Assembly: GCF_029227915.1 (NCBI RefSeq)
Contig: NC_079881.1
Coordinates: 7,068,001-7,132,000 of the forward strand
Direction: 5' to 3'
From: Hydractinia symbiolongicarpus
Lineage: Eukaryota > Cnidaria > Hydrozoa > Anthoathecata > Hydractiniidae
DNA length: 64,000 nt
Every line of letters starts with the position of its first letter. Within the stretch, counting starts at the first letter, position 1. Shown here piece after piece: positions 1 to 13,008 of the stretch. The notes beneath the pieces are model-generated. The model was not told the DNA's origin. It saw only the letters and a program-made list of their open reading frames with translations, and made no database searches. Position numbers and translations under genes: made by a program.

Positions 1-335
1 AAAGGTTTAGAAAATACAAGAACTTTTTCTAATAAAAACTTTTTTGAATATTAAAAATTATTTTTTGTTGTGCCTTTATTTTATTACATCATTCACTCAA
101 AATCATTATCATTGTCAGTTGAATAAATGAGTACACCTACAGTTGGACTTTGTTTATACACCAGGGGAAATTTGAAATTTAGTTTTCTCAGTTCTCAAAA
201 ACAAGAAAAAAAATTGTTTTGAAACCAAAATTAACATTCTTTGAAATGAATCAGAAACAAATAAATAACAAAAAACACCACAGCCGTAGTTGAACAACAT
301 TAGTGTCAATGTACATTCGATTTTTTCTTTACCGT

Positions 336-449
336 ACAGAAGAGTTGTAACAAATCAAATTAAAAGTTTCGGGAATTAATTTATGAACTAAGATTATTCT
401 AAACACCTTTCCCAAAACTTTTAATTTGGTTTGATGCAACTCTTTCTGT
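336..449. repeat. Imperfect inverted repeat in TK1 intron
   Basis: Arms at 336-369 and 415-449 are complementary with only a few mismatches and are separated by about 45 bases. It lies in the intron upstream of the first visible TK1 exon and probably derives from a small inverted-repeat element. No other feature was seen in 1-594; the P-loop exon of TK1 is not there. Confidence 0.55.
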
Positions 450-594
450 ATTTCCAGATTTCAAAAAACTTAATTTTTATACGTAATAGTACATTTTTGT
501 AAAAACAAATACACTGACAATTTGGACTACCAGATTAATTATTGACAAAAACTGTCATATATTTTGTTAATTGAAAATTTTACCAATATTTCAG

Positions 595-2056
595 CCAAAC
601 ATACCAAGCTGTCTCATGCAGTAAACTCAGTGATGTCATGCAAATTGCTATGAAATATGAAGTCATTGGTGTGGATGAGGGACAGTTTGTAAGTAAATTA
701 TTTCTGCACTTGTACAAACCACATGATGCACACAAATCTTACAGAACCTCTGATATCCTTAGAATAGAAACGGGCTTTGTTTTCTGTCTTTTTAGTCTTA
801 CGATGGCCCCTATAGCTCACTTCTCTTCTTAGTCAAAACAATTCTTTTCTTTCCTCCAAAATCTTCTTTGTCGTTCGAAACACTTCTCTTTCAAAGTGTG
901 GAACAAAAAAATAAACTCAAAAATTCCCAGACAATCTTTGTAAATGTTAGATTTGCAGAAGTTTATTCACTAACTTTTTTAAAAAAATTCTAGATTTAAA
1001 AACTTCCGAATCGCTAAGTCAATTTGTGACCTTTGTCAATTTACACAAGCCATTGATGGTAAAGTAAAAACTGAAAAAATCTTCATTCTCTACAGGATCA
1101 ATGAGGAAGTGGAAAACTCATTATAAAACGCAAACCGCAAAAATTCATATTGCAGGAACTTCCCAATTTCCAGGAGTCCAGGAAACATTTTCTCTGACAT
1201 CGCAAAGGTTGCGTTCGCAAAAGGTTCTTCAATTAAAATATTTTAAACTATGGCCAAAGACAAACATTTCAATGTCCATAAAATATGAAAACCTTGAAAT
1301 GTATAAACCCTGGCATAATCTGCATTTTCTTAAATTCTCTAGTTTCCTGATATATTACGATTTTGTGAAGAAATGACGAAGTTAAACAAAATAGTGGTAG
1401 TTGCGGCGCTGGATGGTGATTTTCAACGAAAGGTGCGTTTAAAATGAGTAATCTATCGCTGTTGACTAATTTTTTATCCTGATTATTGCGTCTTTTTTCA
1501 CTATGATAAATAATTTCTGTATGTTTTTTTCTAGCCCTTCGGCAATATTCTTGAACTAGTTCCAATTGCAGAAAGTGTTGTGAAACTAAGTGCAGTTTGT
1601 ATGAATTGTTATGGTGAAGGAGCATTTACTAAAAGATTGTGTTCAGATACAGCTGTAAGTAGCTTCTTCGGAAATCAAAACCGAATCACATGATTTCTTG
1701 CTTCTTGTTTTTTTTGTCTGTTTGTCCATATAATGGATGGTTTAATGACAATAAAACGGTGGCGTTTTATATACACTTGCAATCACATTCTCTGGAAGAT
1801 AAAATTATGTTACTTCAAAAAAAACTTTTTAAATAGCTTTCGTTTAAATGGTATGTCTAAACTTTGTCTGTTTTTTATCTATTTTCAGATCGAAGTGATT
1901 GGAGGGGCAGACAAGTATATGGCAGCATGTCGGGATTGTCACACGAAAAACTTGAATGTCGAGATTATCGAGAAACAAAAGTTAACAATGCAAGAAATGC
2001 GCAAGCCTCTACTTCCGGTTAATTCCTTTAGAACAGCGGAGAACATAGGATTTTAA
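595..2056 (+). CDS. TK1: Thymidine kinase 1, last four coding exons (5' end outside window)
   Basis: Cytosolic TK1 phosphorylates thymidine to dTMP in the salvage pathway. Exons read by eye are 595-688, 1343-1432, 1535-1654 and 1889-2056, each bounded by AG and GT with matching phases (the first starts inside a codon, the others are phase 0). Translation gives family landmarks in order: VIGVDEGQF with the catalytic Glu region, [34 protein letters not shown], the zinc-binding pair [13 protein letters not shown], then VIGGADKY followed by CRDC, the second zinc pair. These include the lasso and nucleoside-binding segments. The P-loop exon (GPMFSGKS type) lies left of the window. The C-terminal tail after the zinc site is short and shows no KEN box, unlike the cell-cycle degron of vertebrate TK1. 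All key residues in the visible part are intact. Confidence 0.95.
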
Positions 2057-2869
2057 ATGGAATTGATTCTTTTAGGTGACTTTCTCTTAACATTGCTTAA
2101 GATTACTCTTGTTAGTGTTTTTTTGACTTAACTCGCTTGGTCATGTCAAAAGTGCTGCTGAAGATTTAATCTGTCAAAATAATACTGACATTACGTAGCA
2201 TGGTGAAAGATTTCTCTATATATTCATTTTGTATATAATAGTTTTAATTAGTTTTATCGATCTTTCAACATTTACGAAGATGTTCATATATTCCTAGTTG
2301 CGCAATGCATTACATTACACCAACTTTCCACTGTTTCATCAGTCAAAAATGTTGATGGTTTTCCACTTTTCACATAATTAAACTTTGTTCAATCTTGTTT
2401 TTCTAATTTTTAAGTAATATGTTCTTTTATATTTTTTCCCTAATCTTTTTAACATTAATGTATGTAATTTAGGTTTGTACATTTTGAAAATTTTACCGTT
2501 AGGTTCTTCTGATTTTATTGAAATAGACAATTTTATAACTACTATTTAAATATATATGCTTCCCTTGTGTCGATATACACTCTATTTAACCCAAATGTTT
2601 TGCTCAAAGTAATTCAGATGGAAGCAATGCCAAAAAAGCAAGGTGTCTAGCAATCTGGGAAAGACAGGGAATTTCTAATTTACATAAATAAGTCGGTATT
2701 TAATTTTTTTTTTTTTTCAGAAGTCAGTAAAAGTCAAGGAAATTTCATCTAAATTTGTTTTAATTCGAAAAAATATTACTTAAAGTAATTGGTTGGTGAT
2801 TTTTCCCTCTAAATCGAAAAATTATCTGATAGGATGAACGACTTGGTCAAGAAGTACACATCAAGATTT
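2057..2869. other. Intergenic, nothing recognised
   Basis: AT-rich sequence downstream of TK1 with no open frame of note, no tRNA-like box and no clear repeat. No canonical AATAAA was found close to the TK1 stop. Confidence 0.5.
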
Positions 2870-4650
2870 CATAGTGGCTAACCTGAAAAAATATTTGTTT
2901 TATCTATATAACACTAAGTGGCATTTTCATAAATTCGGAGAAAGAAAAACTTACAAGCGTCTCGTATTGGAACTTGTTAGCGTGTCTGAAGTAAAGAAAC
3001 GTTTCAAAAAGTTGAAGCGTAAAAAAGCCGTTGGTATTGACGGACTACCTCCCTGGTTATTGAAAGACTGCAAAGATATTATAGCAGAACCACTTGCGCA
3101 TCTAATTAACATGTCACTCTAAACAAGTAATTATTCCGGCGACTGGAAAGGTTCAAAATTTTCTGTCCTTACCCTTGCAGGTAACGCGAGTGACATTAGT
3201 AACTATCGACAATTTCTGTGATTCCAGTCAGTTCGAAAATAATTAAATGGATTGTTCAACATCATTTAAATGTCCTATCCTCAAAGCAGTGGTTTATTCA
3301 ATAAAAATCAATTTGGTTTCAGACAGCAGAGTATGCTAGTACATTTTTGACCGATTCGATCAAATAAAAGTTGACGAAAAGTAGTAGTTATGGATTTAAC
3401 CAAAGCGTTTGACATGTTGAGTCGTTCAAAACTCGTATTCAAATTATCTTGCTATGAAATAGAATATACTGAAAAAGAATGGTTTACAGATAATTTATCA
3501 AATCGAACTCAATCTGTACAATACCATAACGTTCTATTAAAAAAAGGAACACGCAATATCTGGTGTTCCTCAAGGCTCGATTTCAGGCTTAGCTCTCTTT
3601 ATAATGCTTTTGGATGATTTATTTAATGTTTGTTACTCTTTAGCTGTAATGTATGCAGACTACACCGTGATATATGTTGCCGGCAAAGATACAATTATTG
3701 AATCTCTGTTGTCAGCCGATATGAAAGCCACACGATTGGTGCAGTGAAAACGAGATGATCCTTAATTGAAAAAAAAGGGAAAGCATAATCAATGCTTAAC
3801 GTTACTTATGGTGACCATTGCATCAGTGTGACGACAACATACAAATACCTTTTTTTATTATTTTTGGTCTAAGTCTTAACATACGACATACAATACAATA
3901 CGATTTAATACGACGTACAAAACAGTTTCTCGAAAAATTCGACTTTTAAAGAAGATACGTGTAAAATTGACTACAGCTGCTGCGTACTCTATCTATAAAT
4001 GCCTCATTCAGCCAACTCTTACTTACTGTGGTTTCATCAGTTTTTTAAAATGTGAAACAAAAAGAAGAAGATAATTACGATCCCTACATGAGCGAGCTAG
4101 TTGATAGGTGGACGTGTACAAAAGGTTCCTACATCAACAACTATGCTCAACATTCGATCATGTTTATTTGTCCGAATCGCTATCGATGGAAATGTATGCC
4201 GAAATTTCGAAAATTGCTTTGAGTGTATAAATCACAAAAAGCACCAAGAAATAATAACTGTTTGATTTGATTACCAAAGGCTAAGTTCGAGTTAACTAAA
4301 TTATCCTTTTGTTTTTCTAGTGCTGTATTGTAAAATTTTCCACCTGGTGATTTACGGATGATAAAATGTTATAACAATTTTAAAAGAGAAGTTATTTTAT
4401 ATTTTACCTATTTTATTTTTTGACGTTTTTATTGTTTTTATTGTTTTTATTGTTTTTAATATTTTATAATTCTTTACCTACATTTTAATTATTACAGGAC
4501 GCATATTGATACAAGGTTTGTTACATTTATTGTAAATATTTCTAAATTGCTCATCCTGTCTAAACATTCATGAAACAAAAAAACATAAATACACAATTCA
4601 AGTCAACTTGCATTTTAGCTATGATAAATAAATTGAAAATTGACTAATAC
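2870..4650 (+). mobile_element. Degenerate CR1/Jockey-type LINE (reverse transcriptase remnant)
   Basis: Conceptual translation across many stops and frameshifts gives a non-LTR reverse transcriptase. A fingers segment KLKRKKAVGIDGLPPWLLKD followed by a PL..LINMSL-like stretch lies at about 2990-3120. MDLTKAFD (palm motif A) is at 3390, a GVPQGS-like turn near 3560, and the catalytic box at about 3650 reads MYADYTVIY, so the second Asp of YADD is Tyr. Further on, a degenerate C-terminal domain with IDGNVCRNFENCFE and INHK motifs runs to about 4300, and an A/T-rich tail follows. The 5' end (ORF1, endonuclease) is missing, typical of 5'-truncated LINE copies. It is dead by stops, frameshifts and the altered active site. 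Confidence 0.8.
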
Positions 4651-6785
4651 TCGAGCAATGTAAATCTGAATGCTTTATTTTGACAAAAAAACACTTTGTC
4701 AGTTAAAAAACTTGATTTTATGATGTTTCTTAAATCTATATAAAAACTAAAAATAGCTTTTCTTCAAATGTGTTTTTAAAAATTAATTTTAGCAACTATA
4801 TGCTTTGAGTTCAGATCCCGTCATGGCAGCACCAAGATAAACGATGCTTGATGTCGCCAAGAAAGGGGAAAAAATGGATAAGAAGCTTGATATTTTGCCC
4901 TGAAGAAAAAACATCTGTTGGTTGCTTTATTAATATTTTACGTCGTAAGTTGTACACTTTCTAATCTTTCAATATTTACAAGCGTTTTTTACGTCATTTA
5001 TCTGATACGTGATCAGAAGAGAATTGTACTTTTACTTATTGAAATACAGAAGTTCACTGCATCTGAGAGTCGATTGGTTATAACAGTTCAATTTGACGAA
5101 AATTTTCCACTAAATTATTTAATAACATTTCCTTGGTTGTTGGGTGTTCACAGGCTGTTGGTGTTTTGACGAAATTTACAATGCTGATTTGGTTAAATTA
5201 ATCAGGAAATTCCATCGTTTTTATCTTGAATAAAAACTCTCCATTTGCTACGAGATGTTATTGATTAGTAAATGTCCTTGAGTTGTAGTATTTCCAATGG
5301 ATAATAAGTAATTATCTTTGCATAAAGCAGTTTGTAGCTATATCAGAACTTCACGTTTTGCTTGACGAAGGGGTAAATTGTCTAGGTCAGGAATAAGCTG
5401 CAACTTTTTTTACCTCGTAACAGATAAACATTCCAGTTCATTTATTAAATCTTAATTTCAGACGAAAACAACAGCTAACTTCTTCATCCTTCGTTATGCA
5501 CAGTTCATATAAAGTAAAGGTGGATCTTTTTCTTAATAATTACTCCAAATTTTGTCACAATATGAAAGGATCCTCTTCATATCCAGCTGTGTCAAAATGC
5601 AAGCAACTTTAGAAACGTTTTAGGCTGGAATGGCAACCATACGCTCAGATTTTTTTTTAAAAAATAGTTTTACTGAATCTTGTGATCAACTTCTCAAGCG
5701 TTGAAGTTTACAAACACTATCTTTTAATGTTCAAGGCGGAGGTTGTTTACTCGATTGTTCAGAACCATTTCAAACAACAAGTAAATACCTATCGTTAAAG
5801 AAGTCGCTAAAAGACTTAACTTTGCTTCAGTGACAATATTTTTCAACGAGTAAAATTTTTCCTGACTTAATTTTTGCCGACTACGTTTTTTGCTGACTTT
5901 TGCTTAGCTTTCTTTCATGCTGGAGGATATCTCAATGTGCATTAAGAATAAAATGCCTAAAATATAAGAGTATACAAAACATTGGATATTTCAATTTATA
6001 ATTTGAGTTAAATTATTATAAAAAAATGAGGATTTGTCAATTTCCTTTGCACATATATATTTTATATTTTTCAACCTCTTTATAAAACTTAGTGGCTAAA
6101 ACACGACTTAATTTTGTAAAGGTGCCGACAAAGAATTTTTATCGACTTTTTTGCGACTTTTTCTCCCGAAGATGCATGTTATCCAATTTTTGTTGAATGC
6201 TCAATATGATGAACTTTCAACGTACATACTAACCCGGAAACTTTCGTTTCGTTGAGCATAATAAGGAACATATTAATATATGCGAACAAAACATGTTTTT
6301 AAGAAGAGGGAAGGAAAAAAAGGTGTTTGAATAACAGAGACGATCAAAACAATTACAAAGATTATTTAAAATATACATTTACAAAAACAACAACAACAAC
6401 AACAGCAAAGACCAAGTAAACAAGCGACGCGTTTACGCTATTTGTTGAGCACAGTAAATGAGAATTACAATCTACAGATATTTTGCCATGGTCGTATGTA
6501 AGTTATTTGTTCCATCTTGTATAAAAATATATAATATAAAACTAACGACACGTATTGTTTAAGAAAGGCTATAAAATTTGGGCTCCTCTATAGCCATATT
6601 CTAAATCAGGGGATGCCGTCTGAGAACATTTTTATAAAACATCGTGGCTTAAACCAGTCTGAATATTTTTACTTATTTTTTAAGTTAAAAATAAAATTAT
6701 AAGTTGTTGAATATAGTCCCCTTATTCAAAGAATATCAAGAAACACTTTCATATTAAATCTCTTCGCCATTTTGTATTTTAAAAA
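4651..6785. other. Intergenic, no supported gene
   Basis: A hydrophobic open frame at 4918-5169 has no recognisable domain or splice support. A short (CAA)n tract is at about 6386-6406. Nothing else was recognised. Confidence 0.5.
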
Positions 6786-7100
6786 CGATATATATTTTTT
6801 AAAGTAAAAGCTTTTCGGCTTACGCCATCATTAGTATTATACAAAGTTAAAATGAAAAAGTTTAGTCTGTTTTATATACAAAGTTGATACTTTAGAAACA
6901 TCACAACACATGAAGTAAAAGTAATTGAATGTGATAAAAGAAAAAATTAAAAGATATTATACAAGTTAAAAGATAATTTACCTGATACCATTATGAAATA
7001 AAAAGTAGCTTTTTAGTTTCTTTTTAAACTTTTTCATAACTTTTGTATATTACTGATGATGGCGTCAGCCGTAAAGCTTTCACTTTAAAAATATATATTG
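6786..7100. mobile_element. MITE-like element with ~78-bp terminal inverted repeats
   Basis: The sequence at 6786-6863 is nearly the reverse complement of 7022-7100. Both contain the segment GGCTKACGCCATCAT next to a run reading AAAGCTTT or close to it. A spacer of about 160 bases carries no ORF. Long inverted ends without coding capacity fit a non-autonomous DNA transposon or fold-back element. The target-site duplication is not clear. Confidence 0.7.
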
Positions 7101-7542
7101 ATTTTAAAAAACAATTTTATGTTTATTTGGTTCATTTATAGTGCAAAGCTGGAATAAAAGCATGATCTTTTATATGACTCATTAACCCAGACGAAGTGGC
7201 GCACCTTAAATAAACTTCGAGAATGTTATTTGTCAGGTAAATTTTCCTCTTAATTATTTACGATGTTTACAGAGTTACCAAACAAATCTAGCTTAATAAA
7301 AGCTGCCATCTCCTTGAAAAGAATATTGACCATTAAGTTAATGAATTTCTGGTATTGTGGTAAAACAATTCTGAAGGGTAGATCAATTGGGAAAGAGAAA
7401 ATCTCATACTGAATAGAGAATGGGATTTATAAATCATTTCAATAGATGCTAAAAAACTCTATGAAAAACAATTTTAAGCCAGTTTAGTACTGGCCACCAT
7501 GTATGATACACGCTGAGAGGGATAGGTAACTAAAATTTCCTC

Positions 7543-10515
7543 ATGTTTGGTCAGGCATATGATATGAGTCTAGCATTTTTTGTAACTTTTGTTCTTTTTA
7601 TGCAGGTCCTTTTTATAGAAGTGGAATCAAAAACAAACAAGATGTATTGTGCAATTTATTCTTATTTATCGATTGCATTCGTACCAATGATTCTCACCCA
7701 AGTGTTACCCAACAGGACCACAAGGAAAAGCATCACATCAACACCATTTTTAAAAGATAACGATAACAACATTGCAAGCACAGACAAGCCACCAAGAATT
7801 ATTCACGGTATGTGTTCCTTTTATTTCGGTAATGTTAAAGCTCTTTGTAAACTTCTTTGTGTTTTGTCTTCATGATCAACACGTATTAAGTTATGGTTGC
7901 AAAATCTCGTAGAAAATAAATCTAAAAATGAAACAATAAAATAATATAGTAAGTTAGATAATTGGACAGCAATATTGATTTTTATTGATATTTTCCTATT
8001 TTTAGGACGTGGAACATTCGTCATCAGTGGGCTATTTCCAATTACAGAACCTTCATCCGAAATCAATGTTCAGTCAGGCATTATGATGGCAATAGCAATG
8101 AAGTATGCCTTGGAACGCAGCAGCAGCTTTTATGGCTACAATGTAAACCATGACATTCTGGATGCAGTTGGTGATTACAAAGTACGCGAACAAGTTTTAA
8201 ATACATTCATACAGGGAAAACAATTTCTCGTCGGTCCATACTCATCCGAAACAACATACATTAGCAATATATTGGCTAGCACGTTTATGCTACAAAGCAT
8301 CTCTTATGGTGGGACCTACAGTGACTTTTATAATAATGATATAAGTCATAAATATATGGTACGTTCAATCCAATCTGATGTGTACCGCATTCACGCTGTT
8401 TTGGATGTTGTCAAGGAATTGCAATGGAATTATGTCTCAGTTGTAAGCTCTTTCAACTATAATGGAGAAAGGGAAGCAATCAATTTTGTGTCTAAGTTGT
8501 CAATGATAGACGCGTGTCTTGCTAATCAGTTTGATTTGCCCAAAAATCCTACAGAAAAGGAGTTTGTGCAAATTGTAAAAGGTTTACACATGGACCGTCG
8601 CGTTAAAGCCGTAGTTTTGTTTACATCAAAGCAAGATTCCCGATACTTTTTCCAAACTTTGGCAAGACTTAATATGGAAGGGCTTTTCTTTATCTTGTGT
8701 GTGTATGGCTGCACTAACTATGTTGAAGTTATAAAAGACATAGAAGAAACGACAGTTGGCGTGTTAAGCCTGGATGTACACAATCCAGAAGTGATCGGTT
8801 TCAAGGAGTATTTTTTAAGTCAAAAGGTCTCGCATGAGTCACCGGAATACTTTAAGAACTATTGGGAAACATTGTTTGAGTGCCATCTTAATAAAACACA
8901 TAACTTAGGCCTATACAGTAAGAATTGCACTAAAAATGAAACTTTGACAGAAACTGATTACTACCCGAATACGCCTATACATACTGTTGTAAATGCAGTA
9001 AGCGCTATCATCAAAACGCTTAAGTCCTTTATAGAGAAAACCTGCAATGAAAATAGCTCATCATTAGATGGAACTGATAAATGCCCAATACAACCGTCTA
9101 AAGTGCATAGAATTGCAGACAATATTACTCGACTGTTCAATGATATTATGTCGGCGCCAGATGGTACGATTTTGGAGCAGAGTGACTTAGTAAAACACGA
9201 CAGTTCCATAATACAGTTTGATCTTCATAACTTTATCAAAACAAATAAAACTTACCAAAGTCTTCTCATAGCTGAATGGAAAATCAAATTAAGTGATGAA
9301 GAGAAGAAGACTAAAAAAGCTGTAGAAATTATGGCAACACGAAAAGGAGAATTGACAGTACTTCACGAGATACACTTACGCAATGGTTCGCATGGTGAGT
9401 TAAAAGCATTTTGCAGTGAACCCTGTAAAAGAGGCTTCCAATACGTTCTAGATACTGACGTATCGAAATCAGAATGCTGCTGGACATGTCATAAATGTCC
9501 GGATAATAATATTTTTGTGAACAACACCTGTGTCAAATGCAGAGACATTGAACAAGCTGATAGTAACTGGACCACATGCTTGCCACTGCCCACTCGCTTT
9601 ATCGAACACAAGAAAAATGTGTTACCTTACCTTTTCACGCTGGCAAGTCTCATTGGTCTTGTTTTCGTTCTGATCGTCGTTTCCTTTTTTATTCACTACA
9701 ACCACTTCCGTCTTGTGAGAGCATCGGGTAGAGATTTGTGCTACATGATCCTGGTGGGAATTGGGTTGACGTTTCTCAGTCCATTTTTGTTTTTTATTGA
9801 GCCGTCACTCACTGTATGCGTGGTACGTGAAGGCTTACCTGGCGTGGCTTTTCTTATTTGTTACGCACCGTTATTTTTAAAGATTTACCGCATTTTTCGA
9901 ATTTTTCGACATGCAAGAAAGTCCATCGCAAGACCACCAATGGTCAGCTCGAGGTCCTTACTTTTAATGTCTTTGGGCATTGTAGCAGTTCAAATACTTT
10001 TGATTGCAGTTTGGTTTTTGTCAAATATTCCCGAACCAAAACTGAAAGTATCAAAGAACAGAAAATACGTCACGAAAACCTGTATAGGCGATACAAGCCC
10101 GATGCTACTATTTTTAAACCTTGCATTGAGTGTCTTCTTCATGTTAGCCTGTACAGTGCTAGCATTTAAAACAAGACATTTTCCAAAAAACTACAACGAA
10201 GCAAAGTATATTGGAATCACGCTTTACATTACCTGTGTTGCATGGTCCATCTTTCTACCAGCATATTTTCTAATCCCGGAGAAAGATTTTATTCGAGAAT
10301 ATCTTGTAATCAGCATATGCTTGCTAATTGGGTTTGTGACCATATTTGGACTGTTCGGTCATAAAATTAAACTTTTGATATTCCAAGAAGAATTAAAAAA
10401 CAGTTTGAATTCGAATTTACCCACGTGGTATTTGAGCCATAGCAGTGGAAATGGAGTTGAAGAGAAGATGGTCACAGATACCTATGGCAACGGAACATCA
10501 GAGACTGATATGTAG
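7543..10515 (+). CDS. Class C GPCR, metabotropic glutamate receptor-like (two exons)
   Basis: Exon 1 is 7543-7807 and exon 2 is 8006-10515 (GTATGT donor, TTTTTAG acceptor, phase 1), giving 924 residues. A hydrophobic signal segment occupies about residues 8-26. A Venus-flytrap domain spans roughly 92-540. The cysteine-rich linker (CSEPC, ECCWTCHKC, CVKC) lies at about 558-615. Seven membrane helices run from about 630 to 888, with the class C signatures RASGRDLCYMILVG, KIYRIFRIF, EAKYIGITLYITCVAWS and a short tail. The agonist pocket is only partly conserved by eye: GPYSSE at 166-171 and the QSD and FNY motifs resemble the glutamate-site residues, but the receptor has Gly at 190 and Tyr at 322 where glutamate receptors usually have Ser and Asp. 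The ligand may therefore not be glutamate. Nearly the whole protein is in one exon, as in lineage-specific receptor expansions. An alternative start is Met8. Confidence 0.93.
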
Positions 10516-10612
10516 TATTTATTTGATTGATGTTATTAATAATATTTGTTTATAAATGATAGACAACAGTTAATTGTATGTGATGTCTTTAGCTATACTA
10601 GCTAGACTTTAG

Positions 10613-10618
10613 AATAAA
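10613..10618 (+). terminator. Poly(A) signal of the class C GPCR
   Basis: AATAAA lies about 100 bases after the receptor stop codon, on the same strand. Confidence 0.6.
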
Positions 10619-12135
10619 CCTTTTATCGTTCTACTAAAGAAAATGCTGACTTCGTGGTTTCGTGGATCAATGCAAAGACTTTGTTTACTTATTTTTTGAT
10701 CAGTAAATGGAAAAATTGCATTGCTGCAAAGCCATGCCAGCTGTGAAACCACGAAGCTATCGAGATGTTAAAACACTAATTTAAAGGGGAATTCTGAAGT
10801 TGTTATTCGACTTTTTAAAATGATAATGTTACTGTTTTGTCGTTTTCAATATTTTTTTAGAAAATTCTATTTCAGATTCTATGTAGAGAGATTGCACTGT
10901 TCACGTGTATACGGTTATTTGTTTACTCTTTTTTGTTTTTATTTTCTTGCATGTAAATATTCCATTTAATTCATTGATTTGTACAAAGAAAACTTTCTTG
11001 ATCAATTTTTATTTCTTGCCTCCACACATATTACAGCCTCCTGGTGTTGCCATCAAGCTTTTACTTTTATTTGGAGAATATTTTGTTTTCCCTTCAAGGT
11101 TCAGATAAACTTTATAGACAACATTCCATGCGACGTAATGTTTTCATTTTGCAATGAAATCAAAGGAAATGTGCAATTCATTTCTGCAAGTAGAAAAGGT
11201 AAACAATAGACCACAGAAGTCAAATAAACCATTTAAGCTTTTCTTAAAAATTTAAAATCTTTTAAAAAAAGTATAGTTAAAACAAAAATAAAACAAAAAA
11301 AAATTAAGTTTACTGTAAAGGAAATGTACTTGAGCCGATTCTTTTTTTTATGGTAAAACTATATTTTTACTTTTCTTGCTCCGAATGTGATTTTTAAAGG
11401 ATAATGATTATACATTTACTACATTTAATTCGATTTTCGTTTATTAATCTTTTACACTTTTTGGGTTGTTGTTATTTAAAAAAATAAATCACTCACTCAC
11501 TTGTGTATGATAACTCATTTAAAATATATAACGAATGTTTTTCTTTTCTTCTATCTGCTTAAAAATTTTTATTATATTTTCATTTCTAAATAAGTAAACA
11601 CGCGTTACAATCCGTTTCTTGCAAGCAAAAAAAAAAAAGAAGAAAAAGATTTTATCATCTCCATTCTCAAGTATCTCCAGTTAAAAGAATAATCAAAATT
11701 GCTAATCAAAATTAAACAAGAAGCCCTGGGGGCTCTAAGAATTTCCGCGCGCTACCAAAATATTTGATAAAAACCTGCTAATTCGTTGTGTTATTGTGCC
11801 AAACATTCGAAGGGGTTTGGTGCATGAACCTCTGAAGATAAAGCACACCAGTGACATTATATCTTACAACAAACGCAAACAAAACGAAACGTGTCATAAT
11901 AAACTCACATTTTAAAAGAGATTGCTAACAAAAAATACAGCCTATCATTCGTGGTTAAAAGTCTTGCGATTGAAACGTTTATGGTATTAAACGTCATTAG
12001 TTGACAAAAAATCAAAATTTTGACTTACTTTCAAAATTTTGAATTACTTTTTTTATTAACTGTGTCAAATTTTTGGATAATCATTGTACCATCATCATTT
12101 TCAGCATACTTTATTTGTTAACTGTGCCAGATTTA

Positions 12136-12215
12136 GCCAACCTCGTCCCCAGGCCCATTTTCTCTTTTTGACAATCTCGGACGGCGAGAAGAAATGACCC
12201 TGGGCCACACTGGTC
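12136..12215. repeat. Dispersed repeat starting CAACCTCGTCCCCAGG
   Basis: The stretch is nearly the reverse complement of 14213-14296, both containing GAAGAAATGACCCTGGGCC (about 80 bases). A third, more diverged start with CAACCTCGTTCCCAG lies at 23901. Such ends look like a small DNA-transposon family. Confidence 0.6.
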
Positions 12216-12689
12216 AGTTCTGCTATCTGATTGGTTTCTCAAGTTTCCGTTAATTATGAAGATAAATTAATTTATGCGTAAAAAATTGAATAATAACAGA
12301 AAAAACAATAATGGCGTCTAAGTTTATGTGCGAAAGGGACGCTGGAATGTTGATGTTCTGCTCGACTGAATTTATTTTTGTGAAAAATAAAATATTTTGG
12401 CATTGTTAGTATAGCTTAACGTGCAAAAAAAATTAAATAGCTTTTAGTTATACTTTTAGAGACTGTTAAAGTAAGGTTCTGTTTTTTTTGCAGTGCAGTT
12501 GAGGAGGTATCTATACTAGACTAAGAGCTAGAATGGCTAGCTATACTAGCTTTTGTGCACAGGGTGTAGTAAAAAACACAATGTAGGTTTGCTCGAACAC
12601 ATGTTTAGCAGCTATCTAGCTAGCTCAAATACAACAAAAGCTTTATACAGGTATACATAACTAATCCTATTTCTCCCGAACAGACCTTC

Positions 12690-12727
12690 TTTTACACTCA
12701 CGCTAATATTTTACACTCACGCTAATA
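12690..12727. repeat. 19-bp tandem repeat, two units
   Basis: Two perfect copies of TTTTACACTCACGCTAATA lie head to tail. Confidence 0.85.
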
Positions 12728-12940
12728 TTTTTTCTAAAGGAGGCAGAACACATAGCTAGCTAGCTAAACATAAAAATAAATAAAAAATAAACATAAACAA
12801 AAAAATAAAATCACATGCTGTTGATTTGGTCGAAAAAGGTTAAAAAACTGGATTAGGAAGTTCATACCATTTAATTAACCAAATAGGTAGCTATACACTT
12901 AATTAATCTGTACGTACCTTCTAATTAGTCTTAATTAATC

Positions 12941-13008
12941 GGTTACAGATTAAATAACAATTGGTTACAGATTTTAAATAACAATCGATTACAGATTAAA
13001 TAACAATT
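12941..13008. repeat. Short tandem repeat, three units of ~22-25 bp
   Basis: Three diverged copies of a unit containing GGTTACAGATTAAATAACAA. Confidence 0.8.

Noticed and set aside
1269-1625. Minus-strand 118-codon frame over TK1 exons
   Set aside because: Antisense to two conserved TK1 exons with correct splice sites; a shadow.
4918-5169. Hydrophobic 83-codon frame
   Set aside because: No domain, no homologous copy in the window and no splice or poly(A) support.
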